Source of the DNA: Amnibacterium setariae
Lineage (GTDB): Bacteria; Actinomycetota; Actinomycetes; Actinomycetales; Microbacteriaceae
Assembly: GCF_003581425.1 (NCBI RefSeq)
Contig: NZ_QXTG01000002.1
Location: 992,001 to 1,056,000, forward strand
Length of the DNA stretch: 64,000 bases
Reading direction: 5' to 3'
Shown piece by piece: positions 54,927-62,379 of this stretch. Every line of letters begins with the position of its first letter. Positions within the stretch are counted from its first letter, which is position 1. Below the pieces are notes generated by a model. That model saw nothing but the letters and a program-made list of their open reading frames with translations. It ran no database searches and had not been told where the DNA came from. Made by a program: the position numbers and the translations under genes.

Positions 54927-55026
54927 CGCGGATCCGCAAGAACTCCCCGACACACCGTCTTCAGGACGGTCTGCAGCGGCGTGTCGGCCCAGAACTGCGG
55001 ATCCGCGGAGGAAGTGCGGATCCGCG
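54927..55026. repeat. Three-tier palindrome with GCGGATCCGC boxes
   Basis: Outer arms CGCGGATCCGCA (54927-54938) and TGCGGATCCGCG (54996-55007), middle arms CCGACAC (54947-54953) and GTGTCGG (54981-54987), and inner arms ACCGTC (54954-54959) and GACGGT (54965-54970) are all perfect. A further TGCGGATCCGCG is at 55015-55026. It lies directly downstream of the DUF2469 gene. Confidence 0.75.
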
Positions 55027-55041
55027 AAGCGCCGTGAGCGG

Positions 55042-55365
55042 CTACTCGTCGAGGGCGAGCTCCTGCGGCAGCTCGAGCTCCTTCGCGGAGAGCTCCTCGA
55101 CGTTGACGTCCTTGAACGTCAGCACGCGCACGCTCTTCACGAAGCGGTCGGCCCGGTAGACGTCCCAGACCCACACGTCGTGCATCTGCAGCTCGAAGTA
55201 GAAGTCGTGCTCGGTGTCCCTGCGGGTCAGCTCGACCTCGTTCGCCAGGTAGAACCGTCGTTCCGTCTCGACGACGTACTTGAACTGGCTCACCACGTCG
55301 CGGTACTCGCGGTAGAGCTGGAGCTCGACCTCCCGGTCGTAGTCCTCGATCTCGTCGTCGTCCAT
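55042..55365 (-). CDS. DUF2469 domain-containing protein
   Basis: A 107-residue acidic protein that starts MDDDEIEDYDREVELQLYRE and continues FKYVVETERRFYLAN and FYFELQMHDVWVWDVYR, the whole of the DUF2469 family found in actinobacteria between rnhB and yraN. Function unknown. ATG 55365 is chosen; TAGAAT lies nine bases upstream and overlaps the rnhB stop. Confidence 0.93.
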   Translation of the reverse strand: MDDDEIEDYDREVELQLYREYRDVVSQFKYVVETERRFYLANEVELTRRDTEHDFYFELQMHDVWVWDVYRADRFVKSVRVLTFKDVNVEELSAKELELPQELALDE

Positions 55366-55374
55366 GGTCGGACG

Positions 55375-55380
55375 ATTCTA
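55375..55380 (-). promoter_or_regulatory. -10 box overlapping the rnhB stop codon
   Basis: TAGAAT on the minus strand (ATTCTA on plus), nine bases before the DUF2469 ATG. Its first three bases, TAG, are the rnhB stop. Confidence 0.5.
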
Positions 55381-56070
55381 CGTTTCGTCCGCGGCTTCGA
55401 CGGCGGTTCCCGGGAGAGCGTGCAGCCAGGTGCGCCGATGCCAGTCGCAGGGGCCGTGCTCGTCGATCGCGGCGTAGTGCGCCTTGGAGGCGTAGCCCTT
55501 GTTGCTGCGCCAGCCGTAGACGGGGTGCGTCTCGTGCCGCTCGATCATCAGGGAGTCGCGGTGCACCTTCGCCACGACGGAGGCGGCCGACACGGCGGCG
55601 CAGTCCCGGTCGGCCTTGATGCGGGTGACGACCTGCGGCAGCAGCGGCAGCCCCGCGGCGATCAGGCCGGGCGTCAGCCAGTCCCAGTTGCCGTCGAGGA
55701 GGACGACGGCGCCGCTCAGGCCCACGCCGAGCGCGACCAGGCCGCCGATCGCGCGGGCGCCCGCGAGGCCGAGGGAGCGGGAGATCCCGTCCCCATCGAT
55801 CTCGTCGTTGCCGGCGAGCCCGACCGCGCTGGCCGCCGACCAGGCGCGGACGCGGGGCTCGAGCGCGACGCGGTCCGCCTCCGGCAGCAGCTTCGAGTCG
55901 CGGAGGCCGTTCGGGATGCGCTTCCGGTCGGGGTCGAGCACCGCGACGCCGACGCCGACGGGACCCGCGATGGCGCCACGACCGACCTCGTCGCAGCCGA
56001 TCACGACGGTGGCGCCGGCGGCGAGCAGCGCTCGTTCGACGGACAGGCCGGGAGGACGCCCGGCGGTCAC
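55378..56070 (-). CDS. rnhB: Ribonuclease HII
   Basis: A 230-residue RNase HII: GCDEVGRGAIAGPV near residues 24-37 with the catalytic Asp-Glu pair, LRDSKLLPEAD near 57, CAAVSAASVVAKVHRDSLM near 155-173 and HPVYGWRSNKGYASKAHYAAI near 180. It removes RNA from RNA-DNA hybrids. The GTG start overlaps the lepB stop by GTGA. Confidence 0.95.
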   Translation of the reverse strand: MTAGRPPGLSVERALLAAGATVVIGCDEVGRGAIAGPVGVGVAVLDPDRKRIPNGLRDSKLLPEADRVALEPRVRAWSAASAVGLAGNDEIDGDGISRSLGLAGARAIGGLVALGVGLSGAVVLLDGNWDWLTPGLIAAGLPLLPQVVTRIKADRDCAAVSAASVVAKVHRDSLMIERHETHPVYGWRSNKGYASKAHYAAIDEHGPCDWHRRTWLHALPGTAVEAADET

Positions 56071-56807
56071 GTGCCGGGGGCGGGCACGCCGCCGAAGGTG
56101 TCCGGGTAGTCGGAGAGCCAGCTCCAGTGCGAGACCGGCCAGGACAGGACGAACGCGCGGCCGACGACGTCCTCGACCGGCACGAACCCCTTCGAGGGCG
56201 TGTCGCCGTTGAAGCGGGAGTCCTTCGAGTTGAAGCGGTTGTCGCCCATGACCCAGAGGCGGTCCTTCGGCACCGTGATGTCGAAGGAGACGCCGGAGAC
56301 CGCGCGGCTGCCGGGCTGCAGCACGACGTACGGCTCGTCGAGGGGCGCGCCGTTGACGCTCATCTGCCCGAGGGCGTTGCAGCAGACGACGTGGTCGCCG
56401 GGCAGGCCGATCACGCGTTTGACCAGGTGGTTGTTCGCGTCCTGGTTCGACAGGCCGACGAGCGAGAGGATCCAGTCCCCCGCCGCCTCCACCGGGTTCG
56501 ACGGCGCGGCGACCTGCTCGCCCTCGAGCCAGCCGCCCGGGTCCTTGAAGACGACGACGTCGCCGCGCTGCAGCGGCACGAGGCCGGGCACGAGCTCGTT
56601 GACGAGGATCCGGTCGCCCACCTGCAGCGTGTTCTGCATCGACACGGAGGGGATGTAGAAGGACCGGATCAGGAACGTCTTGATGAGGAATGAGGCCAGC
56701 ACGGCCACAACCACGATGACGACGAGGTCCCGCAGGAACGCAGCGGCCCCCCTGCTGGGACGGCGCCCGGTGCGTTCCGGTGCGTTCCGAGGGGGGCTCT
56801 GGACCAT
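56067..56807 (-). CDS. lepB: Signal peptidase I
   Basis: A 246-residue type I signal peptidase: one N-terminal membrane span (VVIVVVAVLASFLIKTFLI), the nucleophile Ser in IPSVSMQNTLQ, the general-base Lys in NHLVKRVIGLPGD and the C-terminal box VMGDNRFNSKDSR. It cleaves Sec and Tat signal peptides. ATG 56807 is chosen, as the longer frame has no family similarity. Ten-base tandem copies of TGCGTTCCGG-like sequence lie within the N-terminal codons. Confidence 0.94.
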   Translation of the reverse strand: MVQSPPRNAPERTGRRPSRGAAAFLRDLVVIVVVAVLASFLIKTFLIRSFYIPSVSMQNTLQVGDRILVNELVPGLVPLQRGDVVVFKDPGGWLEGEQVAAPSNPVEAAGDWILSLVGLSNQDANNHLVKRVIGLPGDHVVCCNALGQMSVNGAPLDEPYVVLQPGSRAVSGVSFDITVPKDRLWVMGDNRFNSKDSRFNGDTPSKGFVPVEDVVGRAFVLSWPVSHWSWLSDYPDTFGGVPAPGT

Positions 56808-56889
56808 GTCGGTGACGACCTCCCCCGCCTGGCGCGCGCAGGCCGACGACCTGCGCGCGCCAGTGTACGGGGGCGGATCAGCAGGGGCG

Positions 56890-57240
56890 TCAGCCCTCGC
56901 GCTTCTCCTTGATCTTGGCCTTCTTGCCGCGCAGCTCGCGCAGGTAGTACAGCTTCGCGCGGCGCACGTCGCCACGGGTGACGACCTCGATGTGGTCGAT
57001 CACCGGCGAGTGCACCGGGAAGGTGCGCTCGACGCCCACCTGGAAGCTGACCTTGCGGACCGTGAAGGTCTCGCGGACGCCGGCGCCGGAGCGGCGGATG
57101 ACGGCGCCCTGGAAGACCTGGATGCGGCTGCGGTTGCCCTCGACGATGTTCACGTGCACGCGAACGGTGTCGCCGGGACGGAAGTCGGGGACGTCGGAAC
57201 GGAGGCTGGCGGCATCGACCGCGTCGAGCAACTGGCTCAT
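56890..57240 (-). CDS. rplS: 50S ribosomal protein L19
   Basis: A 116-residue L19: [20 protein letters not shown] near 19-38, [24 protein letters not shown] and the C-terminal [21 protein letters not shown]. It forms an intersubunit bridge. ATG 57240 gives the normal start. A CAGAAT -10 lies about 130 bases upstream. Confidence 0.97.
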   Translation of the reverse strand: MSQLLDAVDAASLRSDVPDFRPGDTVRVHVNIVEGNRSRIQVFQGAVIRRSGAGVRETFTVRKVSFQVGVERTFPVHSPVIDHIEVVTRGDVRRAKLYYLRELRGKKAKIKEKREG

Positions 57241-57370
57241 GTGTGGACTGCTTCCCTGGGCGCGCCGCCGGTCGGCCCGGTTCGGGGCGCTGCGTTCAGC
57301 GCCGGGCGAGACGGTGCCGCAGGCTTGGAAGAGTCCCCCAGCGGCAGGAACGGCCGCGGCACGATCGACC

Positions 57371-57376
57371 ATTCTG
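57371..57376 (-). promoter_or_regulatory. Extended -10 box for rplS
   Basis: TGCCAGAATGGTC on the minus strand, almost the same as TGGCAGAATGATC before rpsP. The leader is about 125 bases; r-protein autoregulation is possible but not shown. Confidence 0.45.
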
Positions 57377-57411
57377 GCACACGGCGGGCGCGACCGGCTC
57401 GCGGGCGGGGC

Positions 57412-57798
57412 TCAGGCCTCCTGCACCAGCTGCACGAGGTGCCCGTCCGGGTCCGCGACCCACGCGATCAGGAGCCGTCCGAGCCACGGCGAGGCCCGTC
57501 GCAGGACCGGGACGCCCGCCTGCTCGAGGCGCGCGAGCTCCCCCGGCACGTCGTCCGTCCAGACGACGACGGCCGCCCGGCCGTCGCCCGGGGCCGCCGG
57601 CAGCCCGTGGTCGTCGCGGACGGAGGCGCTGGTCGCGAGGCCCAGCCGCATCCCGTCGAGCGCGACGTCGACATGGATCGGGGCACCCACCGCGGGCGTG
57701 CGGAACGCCTCCTCGAATCCGAGCCGGGCGTAGAACGCCGCGGCGCGCTCGGCGTCCTCGACGAGGAGGACGACCTGCGGCGACCGGAAGCGCGCCAC
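57412..57798 (-). CDS. VOC family (glyoxalase-like) protein
   Basis: A 128-residue protein of two beta-alpha-beta-beta-beta halves: VARFRSPQVVLLVEDAERAAAFYARLGFEEAF at the start and ADPDGHLVQLVQE at the end, typical of the vicinal oxygen chelate fold. Ligand and reaction unknown; relatives include dioxygenases, glyoxalases and antibiotic-resistance proteins. The GTG start lies five bases after the upstream stop. Confidence 0.8.
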   Translation of the reverse strand: MARFRSPQVVLLVEDAERAAAFYARLGFEEAFRTPAVGAPIHVDVALDGMRLGLATSASVRDDHGLPAAPGDGRAAVVVWTDDVPGELARLEQAGVPVLRRASPWLGRLLIAWVADPDGHLVQLVQEA

Positions 57799-57803
57799 CG
57801 GCC

Positions 57804-58274
57804 TCAGCGGGTCGAGGGCTTGATCACGACGTACTCGCCCGCGTCGAGCGGCGGACGCTGCGGCGTCTGCGGCGGGCGGCCGAAGGCGGACATCGTCTGC
57901 TGCACGCGGGCCCGCACGTCGCGGGCGAGGAGCGTGCCGCCGAGCCAGAACCCGCCGATCGCGGCCGCCGCCGCGAGCAGGCCGAACCAGGCGGTGGCGG
58001 GCCCGAAGAAGCCGACGCCGATCACGCCGAGCTGGAAGGCGGCGAGCACCCCGATCGCGGGCCCGTCGAGGGCGCGGGCGCGCCGCACGGCGGAGCGCGC
58101 GGAGAACAGGAGAGCCAGCCCGAGCTCGGCGACGAGCACGATCGGGGCGAGGAGCACGACGCTGAGGAACCCGCCGACGCCGGCGCCCCAGACCGCGTAG
58201 CCGAGCAGCAGCCAGAGGGGCAGGACGGCCGCGGCCGCGAACTGCCAGGCGAAGAAGGCCCGTCGAAGTGCCAT
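57804..58274 (-). CDS. Four-span membrane protein of unknown function
   Basis: A 156-residue protein with about four hydrophobic segments (residues roughly 12-32, 35-56, 73-93 and 98-114) and a short cytoplasmic C-terminal tail. No motif recognised. TAGCAT lies six bases before the ATG, suggesting a leaderless message that would also carry the VOC gene. Confidence 0.65.
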   Translation of the reverse strand: MALRRAFFAWQFAAAAVLPLWLLLGYAVWGAGVGGFLSVVLLAPIVLVAELGLALLFSARSAVRRARALDGPAIGVLAAFQLGVIGVGFFGPATAWFGLLAAAAAIGGFWLGGTLLARDVRARVQQTMSAFGRPPQTPQRPPLDAGEYVVIKPSTR

Positions 58275-58280
58275 GGCGCG

Positions 58281-58286
58281 ATGCTA
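58281..58286 (-). promoter_or_regulatory. -10 box for membrane protein-VOC operon
   Basis: TAGCAT on the minus strand (ATGCTA on plus), then GGCGCG-complement spacer of six bases, then ATG 58274. Confidence 0.45.
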
Positions 58287-58376
58287 GGCGCGTCCGGGTG
58301 GCCCGGAGCGGTCGTTCGCCCAAGGCATAGGAAGCGCTGAGCATCGCCCGTGGACGGCGGTGCCGGACGGCCCGGT

Positions 58377-58382
58377 TAGGGT
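58377..58382 (+). promoter_or_regulatory. -10 box for map
   Basis: TAGGGT about 24 bases before the GTG at 58407, with GAGGAGG (58396-58402) as ribosome-binding site. Confidence 0.45.
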
Positions 58383-58406
58383 CGTCCGGACACCTGAGGA
58401 GGCATC

Positions 58407-59174
58407 GTGATCGAGTTGCGCACCCCCGCCGAGATCGAGGCGATGCGCCCCGCGGGCCGCTTCGTCGCCTCCGTGCTCGAACGGCTGGCCGCGGAGGCCG
58501 CCGTCGGCGTGAACCTGCTCGAGCTCGACCGCATCGCGCACGACATGATCCGCGAGCGCGGCGCCGAGAGCTGCTACATCGACTACCACCCCTCGTTCGG
58601 CGCGAGCCCGTTCGGGAAGGTGCTCTGCACCTCGGTCAACGACGCCGTGCTGCACGGCCTCCCCCACGACTACGCCCTGCAGGACGGCGACGTCGTGAGC
58701 CTCGACTTCGCCGCGAGCGTCGACGGCTGGGTCGCCGACAGCGCGGTCACCGTGATCGTCGGCACGCCGCGGCCGCAGGACGAGAAGCTGATCGAGACCA
58801 CGCAGCGCGCCCTCGAGGCGGCGATCGCCCAGGCGCGGCCCGGGTTCAAGCTCGGCGACGTCTCCGCGGCGATCGGCGACGTGTGCCGCGCGGCCGGCTA
58901 CTCGGTGAACCTCGAGTTCGGCGGGCACGGCGTGGGGCGCACGATGCACGGCGACCCGCACGTGGCGAACGACGGGCGCCCGCACCGCGGGCTGAAGCTG
59001 CGCCCCGGGCTGGTCATCGCGATCGAGCCGTGGCTGCTCGAGACGACGGACCGCATCTTCACGGACCCGGACGGCTGGACGCTCCGCAGCCAGGACGGCT
59101 CCCGCGGCGCGCACTCCGAGCACACCGTCGCGATCACCGAGGGCGACCCGATCGTCCTGACCGCGCGCGGCTGA
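58407..59174 (+). CDS. map: Methionine aminopeptidase, type I
   Basis: A 255-residue MetAP: metal ligands are Asp in VVSLDFAASVDGW, Asp in ADSAVTV, His in GFGGHGVGRTMH, Glu in IAIEPWL and Glu in SEHTVAIT. The HPSFGASPFGKVLCTSVND segment is also conserved. It removes N-terminal Met. It is transcribed alone on the plus strand inside a minus-strand translation block. GTG start with a strong ribosome-binding site. Confidence 0.95.
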   Translation: MIELRTPAEIEAMRPAGRFVASVLERLAAEAAVGVNLLELDRIAHDMIRERGAESCYIDYHPSFGASPFGKVLCTSVNDAVLHGLPHDYALQDGDVVSLDFAASVDGWVADSAVTVIVGTPRPQDEKLIETTQRALEAAIAQARPGFKLGDVSAAIGDVCRAAGYSVNLEFGGHGVGRTMHGDPHVANDGRPHRGLKLRPGLVIAIEPWLLETTDRIFTDPDGWTLRSQDGSRGAHSEHTVAITEGDPIVLTARG

Positions 59175-59193
59175 CCGCGCAGGCGCCCCGCGC

Positions 59194-59217
59194 GGTCGCC
59201 CGGCGAGGCGGGCGACC
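59194..59217. terminator. Bidirectional hairpin between map and trmD
   Basis: GGTCGCCC (59194-59201) and GGGCGACC (59210-59217) form an 8-bp stem with an 8-base loop in the 44-base gap between convergent genes. Confidence 0.6.
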
Positions 59218-59218
59218 C

Positions 59219-59908
59219 TCAGCCGGGCGGGAGGAGGTCCGGGCGGACGCGGCGCGTGCGCTCGAGGGACTGCTCGCGGCGCCAGCGCGCGACGGCGCCG
59301 TGGTCGCCGGAGCGCAGCACCGGCGGCACCTCCCGGCCGCGCCAGACGGCGGGCTTCGTGTAGGAGGGGTACTCGAGGAGGCCGTCCTCGTGGCTCTCCT
59401 CGGTGAGGCTCTCCGGGTTGCCGATCACGCCGGGCAGCAGCCGGCCGACCGCCTCCACGATCGCGAGCACGGCGACCTCGCCGCCGTTCAGCACGAAGTC
59501 GCCGAGGCTGATCTCCGCCACCCGGGCGCGCGAGGCGGTGTCCTCCACGACGCGCTGGTCGATGCCCTCGTAGCGGCCGCAGCAGAAGACGAGCCGCCGC
59601 TCCCCCGCGAGGCGCTTCGCCGCCGCCTGGTCGAAGGGCGTGCCTGCGGGGGTCGGGAAGACGACGAGCGGGTCGTCGCCGTCGGCGAGCAGGCCGTCGA
59701 GCACCTCGCCCCACGGCTCCGGCTTCATCACCATGCCGGCGCCGCCGCCGTACGGGGTGTCGTCGACGGTGCGGTGCCGGTCGTGCGTCGCGTCCCGGAG
59801 GTCGTGCACGTGCACGTCGAGCAGCCCGGACGTCCGCGCCTTCCCGAGCAGCGAGACGTCGAGCGCGGCGAAGAGGTCCGGGAAGATCGTGACGACGTCG
59901 AGCCGCAC
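59219..59908 (-). CDS. trmD: tRNA (guanine-N1)-methyltransferase
   Basis: A 229-residue Trm[14 protein letters not shown] at the start, [17 protein letters not shown] near 49-65, the SAM trefoil knot region [14 protein letters not shown] near 106 and [19 protein letters not shown] near 128. It methylates G37 of tRNAs. GTG start, one base after the rimM stop. Confidence 0.97.
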   Translation of the reverse strand: MRLDVVTIFPDLFAALDVSLLGKARTSGLLDVHVHDLRDATHDRHRTVDDTPYGGGAGMVMKPEPWGEVLDGLLADGDDPLVVFPTPAGTPFDQAAAKRLAGERRLVFCCGRYEGIDQRVVEDTASRARVAEISLGDFVLNGGEVAVLAIVEAVGRLLPGVIGNPESLTEESHEDGLLEYPSYTKPAVWRGREVPPVLRSGDHGAVARWRREQSLERTRRVRPDLLPPG

Positions 59909-59909
59909 G

Positions 59910-60524
59910 TCAGTCCTGCTCGGCGCGCGCCGGTCGGTCGTCCTCGTCGGCGCCGGGCTCGAAGAGGCCGTCCGGCGGCGTGACGACGACGCGGCCGCCC
60001 TCCACGTCGACCTCGGGCACGAGGGCGCGCACGAACGGCACGAGCACCTCGCGGTCCGCCCCTCCTGAGCCCGTCGAAGGGCCGAGCCGCACCACGAGCA
60101 GGTCCTGCGCGGGGAGGTGCTCGAGCCGGTCGATCACGCCGACGGTCTCGCCCTCGCGGACGACGTCGAGGCCGACGAGCTGATGGTCGTACCAGGCGTC
60201 CGGCTCCGCGGCCTCGTCCGGGTCCTGGTCGATCCAGAGGATCGCCTTGACCAGGCTCTCGGCGGCGGAGCGGTCCGTGACGTCGACGAAGAAGCCGACG
60301 GGCTGGCCGTTGTACCAGCGGAGCTCCGCGAGCTCGATGCGCCTGCCGTGCCAGGGCGACGACTCCGGCACCTGCAGCGAGAAGGAGGCGCCGGGCGTGA
60401 AGCGCCGGTCGGGGTCGTCGGTGAAGAGCTCGAGCTTGAGCCCGCCCTTCAGACCGTGGGCCTTCGTCAGCCGCCCGACGCGGAGCTGGGTCTGCGCGGA
60501 GTGGTTGTGCCCGGGCGCCGCCAT
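59910..60524 (-). CDS. rimM: Ribosome maturation factor RimM
   Basis: A 204-residue Rim[25 protein letters not shown] at the start and the C-terminal PRC-barrel [21 protein letters not shown]...EVLVPFV. It assists 30S head assembly with S19. A segment [11 protein letters not shown] in the barrel is the translation of an inserted dispersed repeat (60064-60083). The ATG overlaps the khpA stop by TGATG. Confidence 0.94.
   Translation of the reverse strand: MAAPGHNHSAQTQLRVGRLTKAHGLKGGLKLELFTDDPDRRFTPGASFSLQVPESSPWHGRRIELAELRWYNGQPVGFFVDVTDRSAAESLVKAILWIDQDPDEAAEPDAWYDHQLVGLDVVREGETVGVIDRLEHLPAQDLLVVRLGPSTGSGGADREVLVPFVRALVPEVDVEGGRVVVTPPDGLFEPGADEDDRPARAEQD
60064..60083. repeat. Dispersed TGAGC...GTCGAAGG repeat inside rimM
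   Basis: CCTGAGCCCGTCGAAGGGCC, a form of the short palindromic repeat common between genes in many bacteria, lies within rimM and adds GPSTGSG in frame. Confidence 0.6.
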
Positions 60525-60760
60525 CAGCGGTCGACGTCGACGACGTCGACGCGGACCCGGCGGCCGTCGGCCAGCGCGCTGATGACGGTGCGGAGCGCCT
60601 TCGCGGTGCGGCCGGAGCGGCCGATCACGCGGCCGAGGTCGGCCGGCGCGACCCGCACCTCCAGCACCTCGCCGCGGGGCGACGAGTGCGACTCGACGCG
60701 GACGTCGTCCGGCGCGTCGACGATCCCCTTGACGAGGTGCAGGAGGGCGGATTCGAGCAT
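60524..60760 (-). CDS. khpA: KhpA-like KH-domain RNA-binding protein
   Basis: A 78-residue protein consisting of one KH domain with the GxxG loop in RVIGRSGRTAKALRT near 43-57. It binds RNA and, with KhpB, affects cell division and sRNA regulation in Gram-positives. ATG overlaps the rpsP stop (TGATG) and its stop overlaps rimM. Confidence 0.93.
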   Translation of the reverse strand: MLESALLHLVKGIVDAPDDVRVESHSSPRGEVLEVRVAPADLGRVIGRSGRTAKALRTVISALADGRRVRVDVVDVDR

Positions 60761-61230
60761 CAGGAGTTCTGGACCTGCTCGGGCGTCTCGTGCTCGACGG
60801 TCGACGACGCGTCGATCTCGTCCGCACGCTCGGCGTCGGCAGCGGCATCGGCGTCGACGGCCGCCTCGGCGTCCTTCAGGGACTCCTTGGAGCGGACGAC
60901 GGAGCCCTTCTTGGCGTCCGGCGTGAAGGCGACCTTCTCGCCCTTGACCTCGACGGTGCTCTTCGCGTCCTTGTCGCCCTTGAAGCGACCCCAGTCGCCC
61001 GTGAGCTTCAGCAGCGCCGCGACCTGCTCGGTCGGCTGCGCGCCGACGCCGAGCCAGTACTGCGCGCGCGCGCTGTCGACCTCGATGACCGAGGGGTGCT
61101 CGGTCGGGTGGTACTTGCCGATCTCCTCGATCACACGACCGTCGCGCTTGGTGCGCGAGTCGGCGACGACGATGCGGTAGTAGGGGGCCCGGATCTTGCC
61201 GAGCCGCTTCAGGCGGATCTTGACAGCCAC
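60760..61230 (-). CDS. rpsP: 30S ribosomal protein S16 with C-terminal extension
   Basis: The S16 core is residues 1 to about 85 ([30 protein letters not shown] and [31 protein letters not shown]). About 70 extra residues form an acidic, alanine-rich tail. GTG 61230 gives the conserved start; the in-frame extension upstream is not homologous. First gene of rpsP-khpA-rimM-trmD. Confidence 0.96.
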   Translation of the reverse strand: MAVKIRLKRLGKIRAPYYRIVVADSRTKRDGRVIEEIGKYHPTEHPSVIEVDSARAQYWLGVGAQPTEQVAALLKLTGDWGRFKGDKDAKSTVEVKGEKVAFTPDAKKGSVVRSKESLKDAEAAVDADAAADAERADEIDASSTVEHETPEQVQNS

Positions 61231-61362
61231 AGTTCGTGGTTCCTCACGTGAGTCGATGCGTTGACGATCCGCTGCCGAGGGCGTGGGGCACACTCGGCGT
61301 TCGGACCAAGAAGTCCATCCGCCAGCCTGATAGAGGGTCGAGGCTCGCGGACCCGGCGGATC

Positions 61363-61368
61363 ATTCTG
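61363..61368 (-). promoter_or_regulatory. Extended -10 box for rpsP operon
   Basis: TGGCAGAATGATC on the minus strand, about 130 bases before the rpsP GTG. It shares TGNCAGAATGRTC with the rplS promoter. No -35 is visible. Confidence 0.45.
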
Positions 61369-61404
61369 CCAGACCGCGGCGCTTCCCGCTCCCGGCTCCG
61401 CGTG

Positions 61405-62379
61405 TCACCCGGCGGCGTGGTGCTCGGCGAGGCGGCGGAGGCCCTCGGTCACGCCGACCTCGGGCCTCCAGCCGAGGTCGCGGCGGGTGCGGCGCAGGTC
61501 GAACCAGTGTGCGGTCGAGAGCTGCTCGGCGAGGAACCGGGTCATCGGCGGCTCGTCCTGCCCCGGGCGGACGCGCCACACCGCCTCCACGACCGAGCCG
61601 GCGGCCTTCGCGGCGCCCGCCGGCACCCGGCGGGCCGGCGGGGCGATGCCGGCCGCCGCGCAGAAGCCGCCGATCAGCTCGGCGATCGGGCGCGGCTCCC
61701 CGGAGGTGAGGACGTAGGCGTTCCCGTGCACCCGGTCTGCGGCGTCGAGGGCCGCGCGGATGCCGGAGACCGCGTCGTCGAGATAGGTGCTGTCGACGAG
61801 CGCAGCGCCCGACCCCACCAGGGGCAGTCGACCGGCGGCGGCCCGCTCCTGGATCCGCGCGACCAGCTGCGGGTCGCCGGGTCCCCAGACGATGTGCGGG
61901 CGGACCGCCACGACGGCGAAGCCGGGCGCGTCGGCCCCGAGGGCGACGAGCTCCGCGGCGGCCTTCGTGCGGGCGTAGGCGCCGTGGGCGCGCTCCGGCT
62001 GGGCGGGCGGCGCGTCCTCCCCCATGATCGCCGCGCCCGTGTGGGCGACGGAGGGCGACGAGACGAAGACGAAGCGCCGCGCACCCGCCCGCTTCGCGGC
62101 GCGGACGAGCGCGCGGGTGCCCTCGATGTTCACGGCGACGAAGTCCGCCTCGTCACCGGCGAACGAGACCTTCGCCGCGAGGTGCACGACGCCCTCGACG
62201 CCCTCGACGGCCCGCTCGACGCTCGACCGCTCCATGACGGACCCGAGCACGTCCTCCGCGCCGTCGACGCCGCTCGGCCGGCGCTGCAGCGTCCGGACCT
62301 CGTACCCGGCGGCCACGAGGTCGCGCGCGACCGCGGCGCCGAGCCAGCCGCTCGCACCGGTGACGAGCACCCGGCTCAC
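61405..62379 (-). CDS. OleD-like NAD-dependent 2-alkyl-3-oxoalkanoate reductase
   Basis: A 324-residue extended SDR of the 3-beta-HSD type: VLVTGASGWLGAAVARDL near residues 4-21, VVHLAAKVSF near 67, catalytic Ser near VFVSSPS and the YARTKAAAE Tyr-Lys pair near 146. Its pairing with the overlapping AMP-ligase gene (GTGA) matches OleD-OleC of long-chain olefin biosynthesis, where OleD reduces the beta-keto acid from OleA. Substrate is inferred; a steroid or nucleotide-sugar role cannot be excluded. Confidence 0.7.
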   Translation of the reverse strand: MSRVLVTGASGWLGAAVARDLVAAGYEVRTLQRRPSGVDGAEDVLGSVMERSSVERAVEGVEGVVHLAAKVSFAGDEADFVAVNIEGTRALVRAAKRAGARRFVFVSSPSVAHTGAAIMGEDAPPAQPERAHGAYARTKAAAELVALGADAPGFAVVAVRPHIVWGPGDPQLVARIQERAAAGRLPLVGSGAALVDSTYLDDAVSGIRAALDAADRVHGNAYVLTSGEPRPIAELIGGFCAAAGIAPPARRVPAGAAKAAGSVVEAVWRVRPGQDEPPMTRFLAEQLSTAHWFDLRRTRRDLGWRPEVGVTEGLRRLAEHHAAG

